Positions 1 to 7,722 of a DNA stretch of 39,828 nt are shown in pieces. This DNA comes from an uncultured Bacteroidales bacterium (GTDB lineage Bacteria > Bacteroidota > Bacteroidia > Bacteroidales > VadinHA17). Under the pieces are notes generated by a model. It was not told the origin of the DNA. It saw only the letters and a list, made by a program, of their open reading frames with translations, and did no database searches. The stretch is taken from contig CALMRD010000332.1 in the NCBI GenBank assembly GCA_937871625.1, forward strand, positions 1-39,828, read 5' to 3'. Position 1 is the first letter of the stretch, and every line of letters begins with the position of its first letter. The position numbers and the translations under genes are program-made.

Positions 1-149
1 AAGCTGCCAAATCCCCTGAGATAAACATTATTGCCTGCAACCATCGAGTCCTTAACTGATTCCATGAAAGCCTCAACGGTCTTCTGAACGGTCACTTTCT
101 CAATTCCAGTGTTCTTGGCAATTTCGTTAACAATGTCTGCTTTTGTCAT
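1..149 (-). CDS. hup: HU-family DNA-binding protein (partial, 5' part only)
   Basis: The reverse strand from the ATG at 147-149 encodes 49 residues beginning MTKADIVNEIAKNTG and ending at the window edge in a YLRGFGS segment. This is the N-terminal dimerisation part of an HU/IHF-fold protein; the conserved GFG turn precedes the DNA-binding arms, which lie outside the window. HU is a small nucleoid protein that binds and bends DNA as a dimer. It is divergent from ssb, and HU next to ssb, gldE and gldD is a familiar Bacteroidota arrangement. The family is clear. The subtype (HU or IHF-like) cannot be settled without the C-terminal half. Confidence 0.9.
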   Translation of the reverse strand, partial: MTKADIVNEIAKNTGIEKVTVQKTVEAFMESVKDSMVAGNNVYLRGFGS

Positions 150-203
150 TTTGCACGAATTTAAATTCAACAAATTATTTTGATGTTCTGTTTTTTCAAT
201 GTG

Positions 204-232
204 CAAATATAAAATATTATTTGTCAAATATA
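204..232 (-). promoter_or_regulatory. Candidate promoter elements for the HU gene
   Basis: Two identical TATATTTG boxes on the minus strand (204-211 and 225-232), 21 bp apart, match the Bacteroidota -7 consensus TAnnTTTG. The nearer box would place the transcript start about 48 nt before the HU start codon. No TTG element with the usual 17-23 bp spacing is visible, so which box is used, if either, is unknown. Confidence 0.4.
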
Positions 233-335
233 GTTGATAAAGATTTTTTTCGCTCCGAAAATGCTGATTTTTTGATATCTATAAAATTATCGGCTCCGAT
301 GCATGTGATTCTTTACCCTTCCCGTGGCCTGCAGC

Positions 336-378
336 GAGGGCTCCCATCAGCGACGGAGCTCACCCTCTCATTTTTTTT
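336..378 (+). terminator. Terminator-like hairpin upstream of ssb
   Basis: GCTCC (340-344) pairs with GGAGC (355-359), and GAGG (336-339) can pair with CCTC (364-367) across a 4-nt bulge. Eight T residues follow (371-378). This has the shape of an intrinsic terminator on the plus strand, yet no plus-strand gene lies upstream in the window. It could end a short untranslated transcript or act as an attenuator in the ssb leader. The bulge makes the call tentative. Confidence 0.35.
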
Positions 379-420
379 GTAACTTTACAATCTCCATCAA
401 AGAATAATATATTAAGAGGT

Positions 421-885
421 ATGTCATTCAATAAAGTAATACTAGTTGGCAACGTCGGGAAAGATCCCGAGATCAGGCGTTTTGAAAATAACAGCAAGGC
501 CTCGTTCTCTCTGGCCACCAGTGAGACCTATACTCCCAAGGGCGGCGACAGGGTAACGCAGACCGAATGGCACAATATTGTTGCATGGAGGAGACTTGCG
601 GATCTGGCCGAGAACTATATCCGCAAAGGCTCCCAGATACTCGTTGAGGGCAAACTGCGCTACCGCTCCTATGACGACCGGGAAGGCATCAAGAGGTATG
701 TAGTTGAGGTTGAGGCTGATGTGATTCAGCTTCTTGGCCGCAAGCCCGATGGTGGAAACCAGCAGTCGTCCGGCGGACAGAACAGCCAGGGCGGCACCGG
801 CGGTTATAATCAGCCCTCCCAGTCAGGGGATGAGATCAGCGATGATCTCACAACCCGTGACCCTGCTGATGATCTTCCCTTCTAG
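421..885 (+). CDS. ssb: Single-stranded DNA-binding protein SSB
   Basis: This 154-residue protein starts MSFNKVILVGNVGKDPEIR, the usual SSB opening. The OB fold covers residues 1 to about 110, with the conserved TEWHNIVAW strand and a KGSQILVEGKL segment. A Gly/Gln/Ser-rich flexible linker (about 110-140) leads to an acidic tip ending DDLPF. That tip is the docking peptide for replication and repair partners. SSB coats single-stranded DNA as a tetramer in replication, recombination and repair. The ATG is preceded by AAGAGGT, a reasonable ribosome-binding site. It is the first gene of a five-gene plus-strand operon; gldE follows after 18 bp. Confidence 0.97.
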   Translation: MSFNKVILVGNVGKDPEIRRFENNSKASFSLATSETYTPKGGDRVTQTEWHNIVAWRRLADLAENYIRKGSQILVEGKLRYRSYDDREGIKRYVVEVEADVIQLLGRKPDGGNQQSSGGQNSQGGTGGYNQPSQSGDEISDDLTTRDPADDLPF

Positions 886-903
886 CAAACGAAAACCCTG
901 ATT

Positions 904-2232
904 TTGGAGACACTATTGTCAGGTTTTATCTGCGGCATCATGCCGACTGTGGCTGTCACCGGAAGCATTTTCACGCTGGTCCTGCAGATAGTCCTGCTGA
1001 TCCTGCTGATATTTGCTTCAGCCTTTGTATCAGGATCGGAGGTAGCTTATTTTTCGCTTACACCGACTGACATTGAGGAGCTGGAGCACAGCAGGAGCAG
1101 GAGAGCATCGACAGCCATGAAACTGCTCTCGCGGCCGGAGAAGCTGCTCAGTAGTATACTGGTGACCAACAATATCATCAACATCGCGTTGATAATCCTG
1201 GCAGCATTCATCAGCTCACGACTCTTTGACCTGAGCAACAACCCCATTCTTTCATTCATCATAGAGGTGGTGGTGATCACCTTCCTGCTTCTGCTCTTCT
1301 GTGAGGTGATGCCCAAGGTCTATGCATCGCGCAATCAGCTCAGGTTTGCACTTACCATGGCTCCCACCCTGGCACTGGTATCACGCATTGTCAGTCCGCT
1401 GGCCTCTGCCCTGTCGTTCTCCTCTTTCTTTGTAAGAAAGAGACAGCGGCCCAGGGACAGCAGCATGGACATCAGCGATCTCTCCACTGCCCTGGAGCTC
1501 ACATCCTCGGAGATGAAGGATGACAGGGAACTGCTGAAGGGGGTTGTGCGGTTTGGTAACATAAGCGTCAGCGCAGTGATGTGCCCGCGCATTGACGTGA
1601 CCGCCCTCGACATAACAAGGGGGTTCTCCTCCGTAATGTCAGAGGTGAGAGAATCAGGCTTCTCGCGCATTCCCGTATACTCGGGGTCATTTGACAACGT
1701 TAAGGGGATACTATTTGTCAAGGATCTGCTGCCCCACCTGGGCAAGCCTGACACCTTCAGGTGGCAGACGCTGATCAGGCCTCCCTACATGATACCCGAA
1801 ACAAAGAAGATCAGCGAATTGCTCAAAGAGTTCCAGGAGAAGAAGATACATATGGCCATTGTGGTCGACGAGTATGGGGGTACCAGTGGCATAGTAACGC
1901 TTGAGGATGTGCTTGAGGAGATAGTGGGTGACATCACCGACGAGACTGACGAGGAGATGCCTCTCTTCAGGGAGACGGGTGAAGGGAAATGGACATTTGA
2001 CGGGAAGATACTGCTGAACGACTTCTACAGGATCACCGGCGCGGATGACGGACTTTTCTCCGACATCAGGGGTGACTCCGAGACTCTTGCCGGTCTTCTG
2101 CTTGAGCTGCTCAGGGAGATACCCCTCAGGGGAAGGGTCATTACTGCAGAGGGTTTCAGGTTTACCATTGAGAAAGTGGAGAAGCGGCGGATAAGAGAGA
2201 TAGAGGTTGAAAAAATAAGTAAAAATTTATGA
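904..2232 (+). CDS. gldE: Gliding motility-associated protein GldE (CNNM/CorC-type membrane protein)
   Basis: This 442-residue protein has hydrophobic N-terminal helices forming a DUF21/CNNM domain (about 20-190, with VSGSEVAYFSL in the first helix). A CBS pair follows (about 215-335; MCPRIDVTALD and VVDEYGGTSGIVTLEDVLEEIVGD), then a C-terminal CorC/HlyC domain (about 345-430). This is the CorC/CNNM metal-transporter architecture. Position before gldD and after ssb identifies it as GldE, a protein tied to gliding and T9SS function in flavobacteria; its biochemical role is not established. The start is uncertain: TTG at 904 gives an N-terminus of a length that suits the family, while an in-frame ATG at 940 would remove 12 residues. 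Its stop codon overlaps the gldD start by 4 bp (ATGA). Confidence 0.88.
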   Translation: METLLSGFICGIMPTVAVTGSIFTLVLQIVLLILLIFASAFVSGSEVAYFSLTPTDIEELEHSRSRRASTAMKLLSRPEKLLSSILVTNNIINIALIILAAFISSRLFDLSNNPILSFIIEVVVITFLLLLFCEVMPKVYASRNQLRFALTMAPTLALVSRIVSPLASALSFSSFFVRKRQRPRDSSMDISDLSTALELTSSEMKDDRELLKGVVRFGNISVSAVMCPRIDVTALDITRGFSSVMSEVRESGFSRIPVYSGSFDNVKGILFVKDLLPHLGKPDTFRWQTLIRPPYMIPETKKISELLKEFQEKKIHMAIVVDEYGGTSGIVTLEDVLEEIVGDITDETDEEMPLFRETGEGKWTFDGKILLNDFYRITGADDGLFSDIRGDSETLAGLLLELLREIPLRGRVITAEGFRFTIEKVEKRRIREIEVEKISKNL

Positions 2233-2816
2233 GACAGACCGTTGCGTCATTCATGTTTGTTGCCGTACTGCTCCTTACCGTACTGCTCCCTGGCGGCTGC
2301 CGGCAGGCTGCCGTTCCGCGTCCGGCAGGCTATTTCCGCATCGATCTGCCGGAGAAGAGTTACATCCATTTTGATTCTCCGTGCTCATATTCCATTGAGT
2401 ACCCTGCCTACGGCAAGGTCAATCCCAGGCCGGCGGATGCCTCAGACACCTGCTGGATGGACATTGAGTTTCCCGGCTTCAGGGCGATGATTCACCTCTC
2501 CTACTTTGACCTTAAGGGCAACCTTGCCACCCTCACCGAGATGTCGCGCGAGCTGGCCTACAAGCACACCATCAGGGCTGATGCGATAGAAGAGAAGCTC
2601 TGGTCAGATGACTCATCACGCGTCTACGGCATACTGTACGACCTCAGGGGCAACACCGCCTCTGCGGTACAGTTCTTCGTCACCGACAGCACGCAGCACT
2701 ACCTGCGCGGGTCACTCTACTTCATGGCTCAGCCCAACGAGGATTCACTGATGCCGGTCATCAGCTTCCTCAGAGAAGATATCATTCACCTTATCGAGAC
2801 CCTGAACTGGAGGTAA
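2229..2816 (+). CDS. gldD: Gliding motility lipoprotein GldD
   Basis: This 195-residue protein has a lipoprotein signal peptide: a hydrophobic stretch (about 7-20) followed by LLPGGC, with the cysteine at about residue 25 as the lipid-attachment site. Just after it come the GYFRIDLPEKSY and CSYSIEYPAYG segments typical of GldD. The protein is expected at the inner face of the outer membrane or the periplasmic side of the inner membrane, supporting T9SS and gliding in Bacteroidota. Translational coupling to gldE by a 4-bp overlap matches the conserved gldE-gldD pair. GldD homologues also occur in non-gliding Bacteroidales, so the gene does not prove motility. Confidence 0.92.
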   Translation: MRQTVASFMFVAVLLLTVLLPGGCRQAAVPRPAGYFRIDLPEKSYIHFDSPCSYSIEYPAYGKVNPRPADASDTCWMDIEFPGFRAMIHLSYFDLKGNLATLTEMSRELAYKHTIRADAIEEKLWSDDSSRVYGILYDLRGNTASAVQFFVTDSTQHYLRGSLYFMAQPNEDSLMPVISFLREDIIHLIETLNWR

Positions 2817-2818
2817 CC

Positions 2819-3463
2819 GTGGGCTGCATCACCAAGCACTATCTGAACAGGGAGACCATGCTGGGTGTCTGGAAGATCGAGGAGGATCTGCCAACCCTCC
2901 TGGAGATGGTGGAGCTGGGTCCGGAGGACAAAAAGAGATACTCTGTCTTCCGCAGTACATCCAGGAAGGTGGAGTTCCTGAGCGTAAGGGCCCTGCTGGC
3001 CGAGATGCTCGACAGGGACGCACGTATAGTCTATAATAAAAACAACAAGCCCTTCATAAAGGACGGATCGCATTTCATAAGCATCTCACACTCCAACAAA
3101 CTGACAGCCATCATTCTCAGCACCAACGAGAGGGTCGGCATTGACCTGGAGTACATGAGAGTGAACATCAACGCCTTTGCCTCACGGTTTCTCAATAAGA
3201 GGGAGAAGGTCACGCGGCGCTGGGCAGACCGCACCTATCATCTCTATATCCACTGGTGTGCCAAGGAGACCATGTACAAGATCTGCGACAAGGAGGGTAT
3301 TAACATTGTGAATGACATCACCATTGAGCCCTTTGACGTGAAGGAGTCGGGTGAGATAAGGGGATATGTAAAGAATGAGCGGATCGATGATCATTTCACG
3401 CTCTATTATTCGAAATATGACAATTACACGATTGTCTGGACCAAGAAGAGGCATGAGAGTTAA
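2819..3463 (+). CDS. 4'-phosphopantetheinyl transferase superfamily protein
   Basis: This 214-residue protein carries the two PPTase signatures. VGIDLEYMRVN (about 107-117) contains the Asp/Glu magnesium ligands, and WCAKETMYK (about 147-155) contains the catalytic WxxKE motif. The enzyme transfers phosphopantetheine from CoA to a serine of acyl or peptidyl carrier proteins. The Sfp-like length (over 200 residues) differs from the short AcpS type. The start is GTG at 2819, supported by a strong GGAGGT ribosome-binding site 4 nt upstream, an unusually good one for this phylum. It begins 2 bp after gldD and overlaps the next gene by 11 bp. The carrier protein partner is not in the window. Confidence 0.9.
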   Translation: MGCITKHYLNRETMLGVWKIEEDLPTLLEMVELGPEDKKRYSVFRSTSRKVEFLSVRALLAEMLDRDARIVYNKNNKPFIKDGSHFISISHSNKLTAIILSTNERVGIDLEYMRVNINAFASRFLNKREKVTRRWADRTYHLYIHWCAKETMYKICDKEGINIVNDITIEPFDVKESGEIRGYVKNERIDDHFTLYYSKYDNYTIVWTKKRHES

Positions 3464-4193
3464 CATCCCATGGAGGGATAGAAAGGTAGTGGCTCAGCTC
3501 ATTGACCCTGACAGGGCAGGGGAAGAGACGCTGGTGGCGGCGGCGGGACATGCTGCCGAAGCCGGCGCTGATATGTTCCTCGTCGGCGGCAGCCTGACAT
3601 CTGTCAGTGCCGGCAGTGTGATCAGGAGGCTGAAAGAGCTCTCAGACAAGCCGGTTATCCTCTTCCCTGGCGACCTTACGCAACTGACAGCAGAGGCAGA
3701 CGCTATTTTTCTTCTGTCGCTCATCAGCGGCCGCAACCCCGAACTGCTTATCGGCAATCATGTCATTGCCGCCCCGCACCTCAGACATATACGTGACAGG
3801 GTCATTCCTGTGGGTTATATGCTCATCGACTGTGGCAACAGGACCTCTGTTGAATATATGAGCCAGACCTCTCCCCTGCCCTACGACAAGCTTGACATCG
3901 CCGTTGCCACCGCCCTGGCAGGTGAGATGCTGGGTATGACGGCCATCTACCTTGAGGGAGGCAGTGGCGCTGCCAGGCCTGTAGCCCCTGCCATGATAAA
4001 AGCAGTGCGGTCAGAGTTGCGAATACCGCTCATCACCGGCGGTGGACTGGACACCCCCGGCAGGATTGAAGAGGCCTTTGTTGCCGGAGCGGATATGGTG
4101 GTGATAGGAAACGGATGTGAACAGAATCCGATGCTGATACATGAGGCGTGCCGCGTCAGAGACCGGCTAAATCAAAGGACGGTTACTGCCTGA
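3453..4193 (+). CDS. Geranylgeranylglyceryl phosphate synthase family protein (GGGPS, PcrB-like)
   Basis: This 246-residue TIM-barrel protein contains QLIDPD near the N-terminus, FLVGGSLT, the YLEGGSGA motif in the second half, and a C-terminal phosphate-binding TGGGLDTPGRIEEAF...GADMVVIGNG. These are hallmarks of GGGPS, which joins sn-glycerol-1-phosphate to a polyprenyl diphosphate to make an ether-linked lipid precursor. The family is best known from archaea; Bacteroidota carry a distinct group whose physiological product is poorly defined. ATG 3453 is chosen because AAGAAGAGG lies just upstream and homologues start near this point; the 26 extra upstream codons overlap the PPTase gene out of frame. 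It is the last gene of the ssb operon. Confidence 0.88.
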   Translation: MRVNIPWRDRKVVAQLIDPDRAGEETLVAAAGHAAEAGADMFLVGGSLTSVSAGSVIRRLKELSDKPVILFPGDLTQLTAEADAIFLLSLISGRNPELLIGNHVIAAPHLRHIRDRVIPVGYMLIDCGNRTSVEYMSQTSPLPYDKLDIAVATALAGEMLGMTAIYLEGGSGAARPVAPAMIKAVRSELRIPLITGGGLDTPGRIEEAFVAGADMVVIGNGCEQNPMLIHEACRVRDRLNQRTVTA

Positions 4194-4259
4194 CCTGCTG
4201 CGTCCGGCTGGTTCACCGGAAAAATGTTCACCCGGCATCACCGCAGACTACCTGCCCTC

Positions 4260-5909
4260 TTATCTGAACAGTTCATGCAGCGGGTCGCCACTGGCAGCGT
4301 TGGGCAGTGGTATCCTGCACAGGATTGACAGGGTCACGGCAATATCCCTGGTGCTCACACTGCGGGTTACGGAGGCCTTGCTGGCTGTCCACCCGAACCA
4401 TATCAGCGGCACATGACTGTCATATTCATAGGGTGAATTATGCCCGGTGACATGGTCGGTTTTCTCCACCCAGCCCGGATTGAGGGCAATCATAACATCG
4501 CCCGACCGCTGCTGGCTGAAGTTGTTGCTCATCTTGAGCAGCAGCCCCGCAGAGAAGTCGCTCATCTCGAACGATGAGGTAGGCACCGCAGCTGCGATGC
4601 CGGAGAACTGAACCATAAAGCGCGCCACCCGTCTCTGCATCTCGCCGAGACTGATCTTTGCATCTTCAATGAGCGACCTGTTAAGATATATCTGGTTGTC
4701 AAAAAAACCCCTGACCCAGTCGCCCGTGCCGTAAATGGCGTTGAGATAGCTGCGCAGCAGCTGGAGCGACTGATTGACCCTGAAATATCCTGATGGTATC
4801 CGGCTGGCGGCCAGCACAGAGGGGATTTCCGAGATACCGTGGGCAGAGACGAAATAGACAAGCACATTCTTTTTGCCAAGTGATTTATCGATCTCCCTGA
4901 GAAGCCTGTTTATGTTCCTGTCGAGTCTCACCAGGGCATCTGAGCTCTCTACTGACGAGGGGCCGAAGCGGTGCCCTATCTGTTCCGTGGCAGAGTATGT
5001 AATTGCCAGATAATCTGTCACATCATCCTGTCCCATCTGCTCATTGCTGATGAGTCTGAGGGCCAGCTCGGTAGTGAAGTCATCAGCGAAGGGGGTTTCA
5101 CGGAGGATGGAATAATCCCTTACTGTCTTCAGCAGCCTGCCCGTTGTTGAAAGCTCCTTAAGGTCATAGGGAAACCAGCTCTGGCCGTTGAATCCTTTTT
5201 CCAGCTCACTGGAGTCTGGCTGGCAGCCAGGGTACAAGGCCGGGTCCATCAGCGGGGTCCATGACTGGTTCAGGTACTGACCCGGCATCATCATTGCGTT
5301 GAGGTCCATGAGCCACGACGGCAGGGCCGGCCCGTAATAGTCGCTGCTCATCCACGTTCCGGTGCGGTCGTCATACCAGTAGGCACCGTCGGCGGCATGG
5401 CCGGCGGTGAGGATGGCTCCCATCTCCTTCATGCCGATGCCGTAGACCTTTGAAACGCCGCAGGATGACATCTCCAGCTCATCGGCAAAGGTCGACGAGA
5501 GAAGATTCACCGGCGAGAAGAGCCCTGTCTCAAAGGTGCCTCCGATGGCGGCGGCTTCCGGGTCCTGCACGCAGTATATTATCTGGTCATTGAAGGGATG
5601 GAACCATGAGTCCGAAGTGATACCATGTTGCGAAGGAGTGGCTCCGGTGGATATGGTTGCATACCCTGGTCCTGCCTGCGTTGAGAGATAGTCGAGCGAG
5701 ACATTGCGGTAGTAGGTGCCCTCGCTGACCAGCCGCTTCAGTCCGTCATCGGGAAGATTTCCCCATATGCGTTCCAGCTGATCGAAGCGAAGCTGTTCAA
5801 CGACGATGCCTATTACCAGCCTGGGTTTCTCGGGAGGTATATAGGCAGACTGTGCTACGGTGAAAGCAGAGAAGAGAGACAGAGACAAGACCGTAAGTAC
5901 CTTTTTCAT
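4260..5909 (-). CDS. PafA-type alkaline phosphatase homologue, predicted catalytically inactive
   Basis: This 549-residue protein has a Sec signal peptide (about 1-20, AFTVAQ|SAY) and the full alkaline-phosphatase fold of the PafA group: TGATPSQHGI, KEMGAILTAGHAADGAYWYD, IGHRFGPSSVE, and GHNSPYEYDSHVP near the C-terminus. The residues that do chemistry in PafA are replaced. The metal ligand Asp38 is Glu38 (VVEQL), the nucleophile Thr79 is Ala79 (TQAGPGY), Asn100 is Asp100, the Arg of the KxR pair is Met163, the Asp of DxxGH is Glu309, and the Asp of ADHG is Ala356 (SAHG). The histidines are kept. The fold is evident; loss of phosphatase activity is an inference. The protein is probably periplasmic. 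Convergent with the GGGPS gene. Confidence 0.85.
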   Translation of the reverse strand: MKKVLTVLSLSLFSAFTVAQSAYIPPEKPRLVIGIVVEQLRFDQLERIWGNLPDDGLKRLVSEGTYYRNVSLDYLSTQAGPGYATISTGATPSQHGITSDSWFHPFNDQIIYCVQDPEAAAIGGTFETGLFSPVNLLSSTFADELEMSSCGVSKVYGIGMKEMGAILTAGHAADGAYWYDDRTGTWMSSDYYGPALPSWLMDLNAMMMPGQYLNQSWTPLMDPALYPGCQPDSSELEKGFNGQSWFPYDLKELSTTGRLLKTVRDYSILRETPFADDFTTELALRLISNEQMGQDDVTDYLAITYSATEQIGHRFGPSSVESSDALVRLDRNINRLLREIDKSLGKKNVLVYFVSAHGISEIPSVLAASRIPSGYFRVNQSLQLLRSYLNAIYGTGDWVRGFFDNQIYLNRSLIEDAKISLGEMQRRVARFMVQFSGIAAAVPTSSFEMSDFSAGLLLKMSNNFSQQRSGDVMIALNPGWVEKTDHVTGHNSPYEYDSHVPLIWFGWTASKASVTRSVSTRDIAVTLSILCRIPLPNAASGDPLHELFR

Positions 5910-5940
5910 GTTAAGAAAGTAAAATGGAGGAAATAAGCCC

Positions 5941-5970
5941 CAAAAATATCAGTTTTGGCTGTAACTGCAA
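5941..5970 (-). promoter_or_regulatory. Candidate promoter of the PafA-like gene
   Basis: On the minus strand a TTG element (5968-5970) is followed after 19 bp by TATTTTTG (5941-5948). This fits the Bacteroidota TTG-N17-23-TAnnTTTG pattern well. The start of transcription would lie about 25 nt before the ATG at 5909. Confidence 0.5.
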
Positions 5971-6000
5971 CATGAATGTTATAAAGATGTCATCTCCGGG

Positions 6001-7713
6001 TCACTGCGACTGCTGTCTGCTGATCACTGCCCTTGCGCGTACCGTGGGGCCATAGGGCTGTTTTCTTACAGCCACAATATATATTCCCGTGGAGAGGCCG
6101 CTGAAGTCGCACTGCAACGGCAGGCCGGGGTAGGCTGTGGTACGGTAGGTTCCGGCAACAGACCCCGAGGTGCTGCTTACGGTGACTGTCACCTCTCCGG
6201 TCAGCAGCTGTGGTGGCATGACACGGAACCTTCCGTCGGAAGGATTGGGCCAGATGAGCAGGTCTGACAGGGGAGGATCAGGCCATCTCTTATCCTGTTT
6301 CTGCAGCTGTACATCCACTGTAAGGCCGGCATCCCACGCTGTAAGGTCTGCTTCCATTGTGAACGACTGGTAGCCCGGACAGGAAAAAATGATATTGTAG
6401 TTGCCCGGCGCCGCCTGCCTGTTGTAATAGCCTGTCAGGGTGTCGGCGTAGACGTGGGAGGAGTCGGTGTCGTGTCCTTCAATGAATATCCTGGCGGGAA
6501 GCGGGTCTCCTGTTTCGGCATCGGTGACCCTGCCCCTGATGCCGTGGAGTGCTTCGGCCAGGAAGCGGAGCAGTGACCGGTGGTTCCATTGCCACAGCGC
6601 CTCGAGGTTTGATCCCTGTGTCATCTTTATATCATCGATCTCGATGGTCACCTCCCTTCCCCCGAGGCTCCAGGTGACGAAATCCTGCCTGCCGCCCCTG
6701 ACGGTATACCACTCCCACCCGCGGGTAACACCGTTATCCAGGAAAGTCATGTAGCCTTTTTCGGCATAACTGTGTACCGTATCCGCATATCGTCTGCTGA
6801 CCTGGTTAAACCAGTCGTCGTCAGCATGCAGTCTAGTCCATTTATCCCACGGGTAGTTGACCACCTCAGCGCCGGAGTGGATGTTTGCAGAGAGTACAAA
6901 CCGTTTCTCCTCCATGAATGAGATCATGTCAAGCGTCTCCTTCTGCAGCGGCGGCGGTGAGGCCACCTCCGGGTCGGGGAAATTGCGGTTGAGGTCATAA
7001 CCGTTGCTGTTGGCCCTGACAGGATAGATCATGGTGTCACTGTTGCGGTACATTCCGTCAGGGTTAGCCAGTGGATTGATCCATATCTCCAGCCGGGAGG
7101 TGAGCTCTGAGGCGAGGCCTTCATTCGCGCTCTCACAGGCGAGATACTCTGCCAGGCGCATGAGCAGCACAAAACCTGCCGGCTCATCACCGTGGATGGT
7201 AGAGCTGAGCATCACCCTGGGCCTGGGCTCATCGTCATCGGGGTCACCTGATATCTTCATCGCCAGGATGGCCCTTCCCATAATACTGTAACCGATGGTG
7301 TCCAGCGTGCAGAGCCCGGGCCACATGTCGGCCATCTTGTGCATGATGGTGTCATAGTGTTTCCAGGTGGGATAGGACTGCCACATCATTGCCTCGGCTG
7401 CCGAGCCGGCGGTGAAGAAGCCCTTCCTCTCCCCGGGCACGGCAAGCCTGTACTCTGTGCCGGAATCGATAAACGGACGGGCTGTCACCGGGGAGAGGCA
7501 GAGAACCGCGGCGATGCCGTCGCATGATGAGACAGAAAACCGCGAGGCAAGGTCTGTCATCGCGTCAAAGCCCGGATAGGCAATAATCACCTCAGCCTGC
7601 CCGTACTCTTTGACGGCGTTGAGTATGTCATCACCGCGGGCGGGATCCTGGCAGTATCCGTTCCCCCCTGCTGCAGAGAGCAGGAATAGCAGTATGATCA
7701 GCAGGTGTCTCAC
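6001..7713 (-). CDS. Secreted M14 zinc carboxypeptidase with T9SS C-terminal sorting domain
   Basis: This 570-residue protein has an N-terminal signal peptide (about 1-21) and a catalytic M14 domain (about 110-385). The zinc ligands are seen as HGDE (His173, Glu176) and His278 in ANIHSG; the substrate-binding Asn-Arg pair is in DLNRNFP (241-242), and the catalytic Glu357 is in TIEI. A carboxypeptidase regulatory-like beta domain follows (about 389-470, IRGRVTDAETGDPLPARIFIEG). The last part (about 482-570, beginning LLIWPNPSDGRF and ending with a basic strand) is a type IX secretion sorting domain. The protein should be exported to the cell surface or medium and trim peptides. The architecture resembles Porphyromonas CPG70. 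It ends 90 bp upstream of the PafA-like gene and begins 9 bp after ychF. Confidence 0.93.
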   Translation of the reverse strand: MRHLLIILLFLLSAAGGNGYCQDPARGDDILNAVKEYGQAEVIIAYPGFDAMTDLASRFSVSSCDGIAAVLCLSPVTARPFIDSGTEYRLAVPGERKGFFTAGSAAEAMMWQSYPTWKHYDTIMHKMADMWPGLCTLDTIGYSIMGRAILAMKISGDPDDDEPRPRVMLSSTIHGDEPAGFVLLMRLAEYLACESANEGLASELTSRLEIWINPLANPDGMYRNSDTMIYPVRANSNGYDLNRNFPDPEVASPPPLQKETLDMISFMEEKRFVLSANIHSGAEVVNYPWDKWTRLHADDDWFNQVSRRYADTVHSYAEKGYMTFLDNGVTRGWEWYTVRGGRQDFVTWSLGGREVTIEIDDIKMTQGSNLEALWQWNHRSLLRFLAEALHGIRGRVTDAETGDPLPARIFIEGHDTDSSHVYADTLTGYYNRQAAPGNYNIIFSCPGYQSFTMEADLTAWDAGLTVDVQLQKQDKRWPDPPLSDLLIWPNPSDGRFRVMPPQLLTGEVTVTVSSTSGSVAGTYRTTAYPGLPLQCDFSGLSTGIYIVAVRKQPYGPTVRARAVISRQQSQ

Positions 7714-7722
7714 CTGTCAGTA

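Noticed and set aside
204..234. TTTG and TATATTTG 13 bp apart upstream of HU, as a complete promoter
   Set aside because: A 13-bp spacer is below the 17-23 bp expected for Bacteroidota promoters, so only the -7-type boxes are reported.
143..382. 79-codon plus-strand frame upstream of ssb
   Set aside because: The translation is low-complexity and Phe/Ser-rich with no family resemblance. It runs through the HU promoter region and the T-run of the hairpin before ssb, so it is a chance frame.
380..387. TAACTTTA as a -7 box for ssb
   Set aside because: It misses the final G of TAnnTTTG, has no TTG partner at the right spacing, and overlaps the end of the hairpin T-run region; too weak to list as a feature.
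4194..4259. Repeated GTTCACCGG / GTTCACCCGG between the convergent GGGPS and PafA-like genes
   Set aside because: Two imperfect short copies 6 bp apart, with no T-run and no convincing stem; likely chance.
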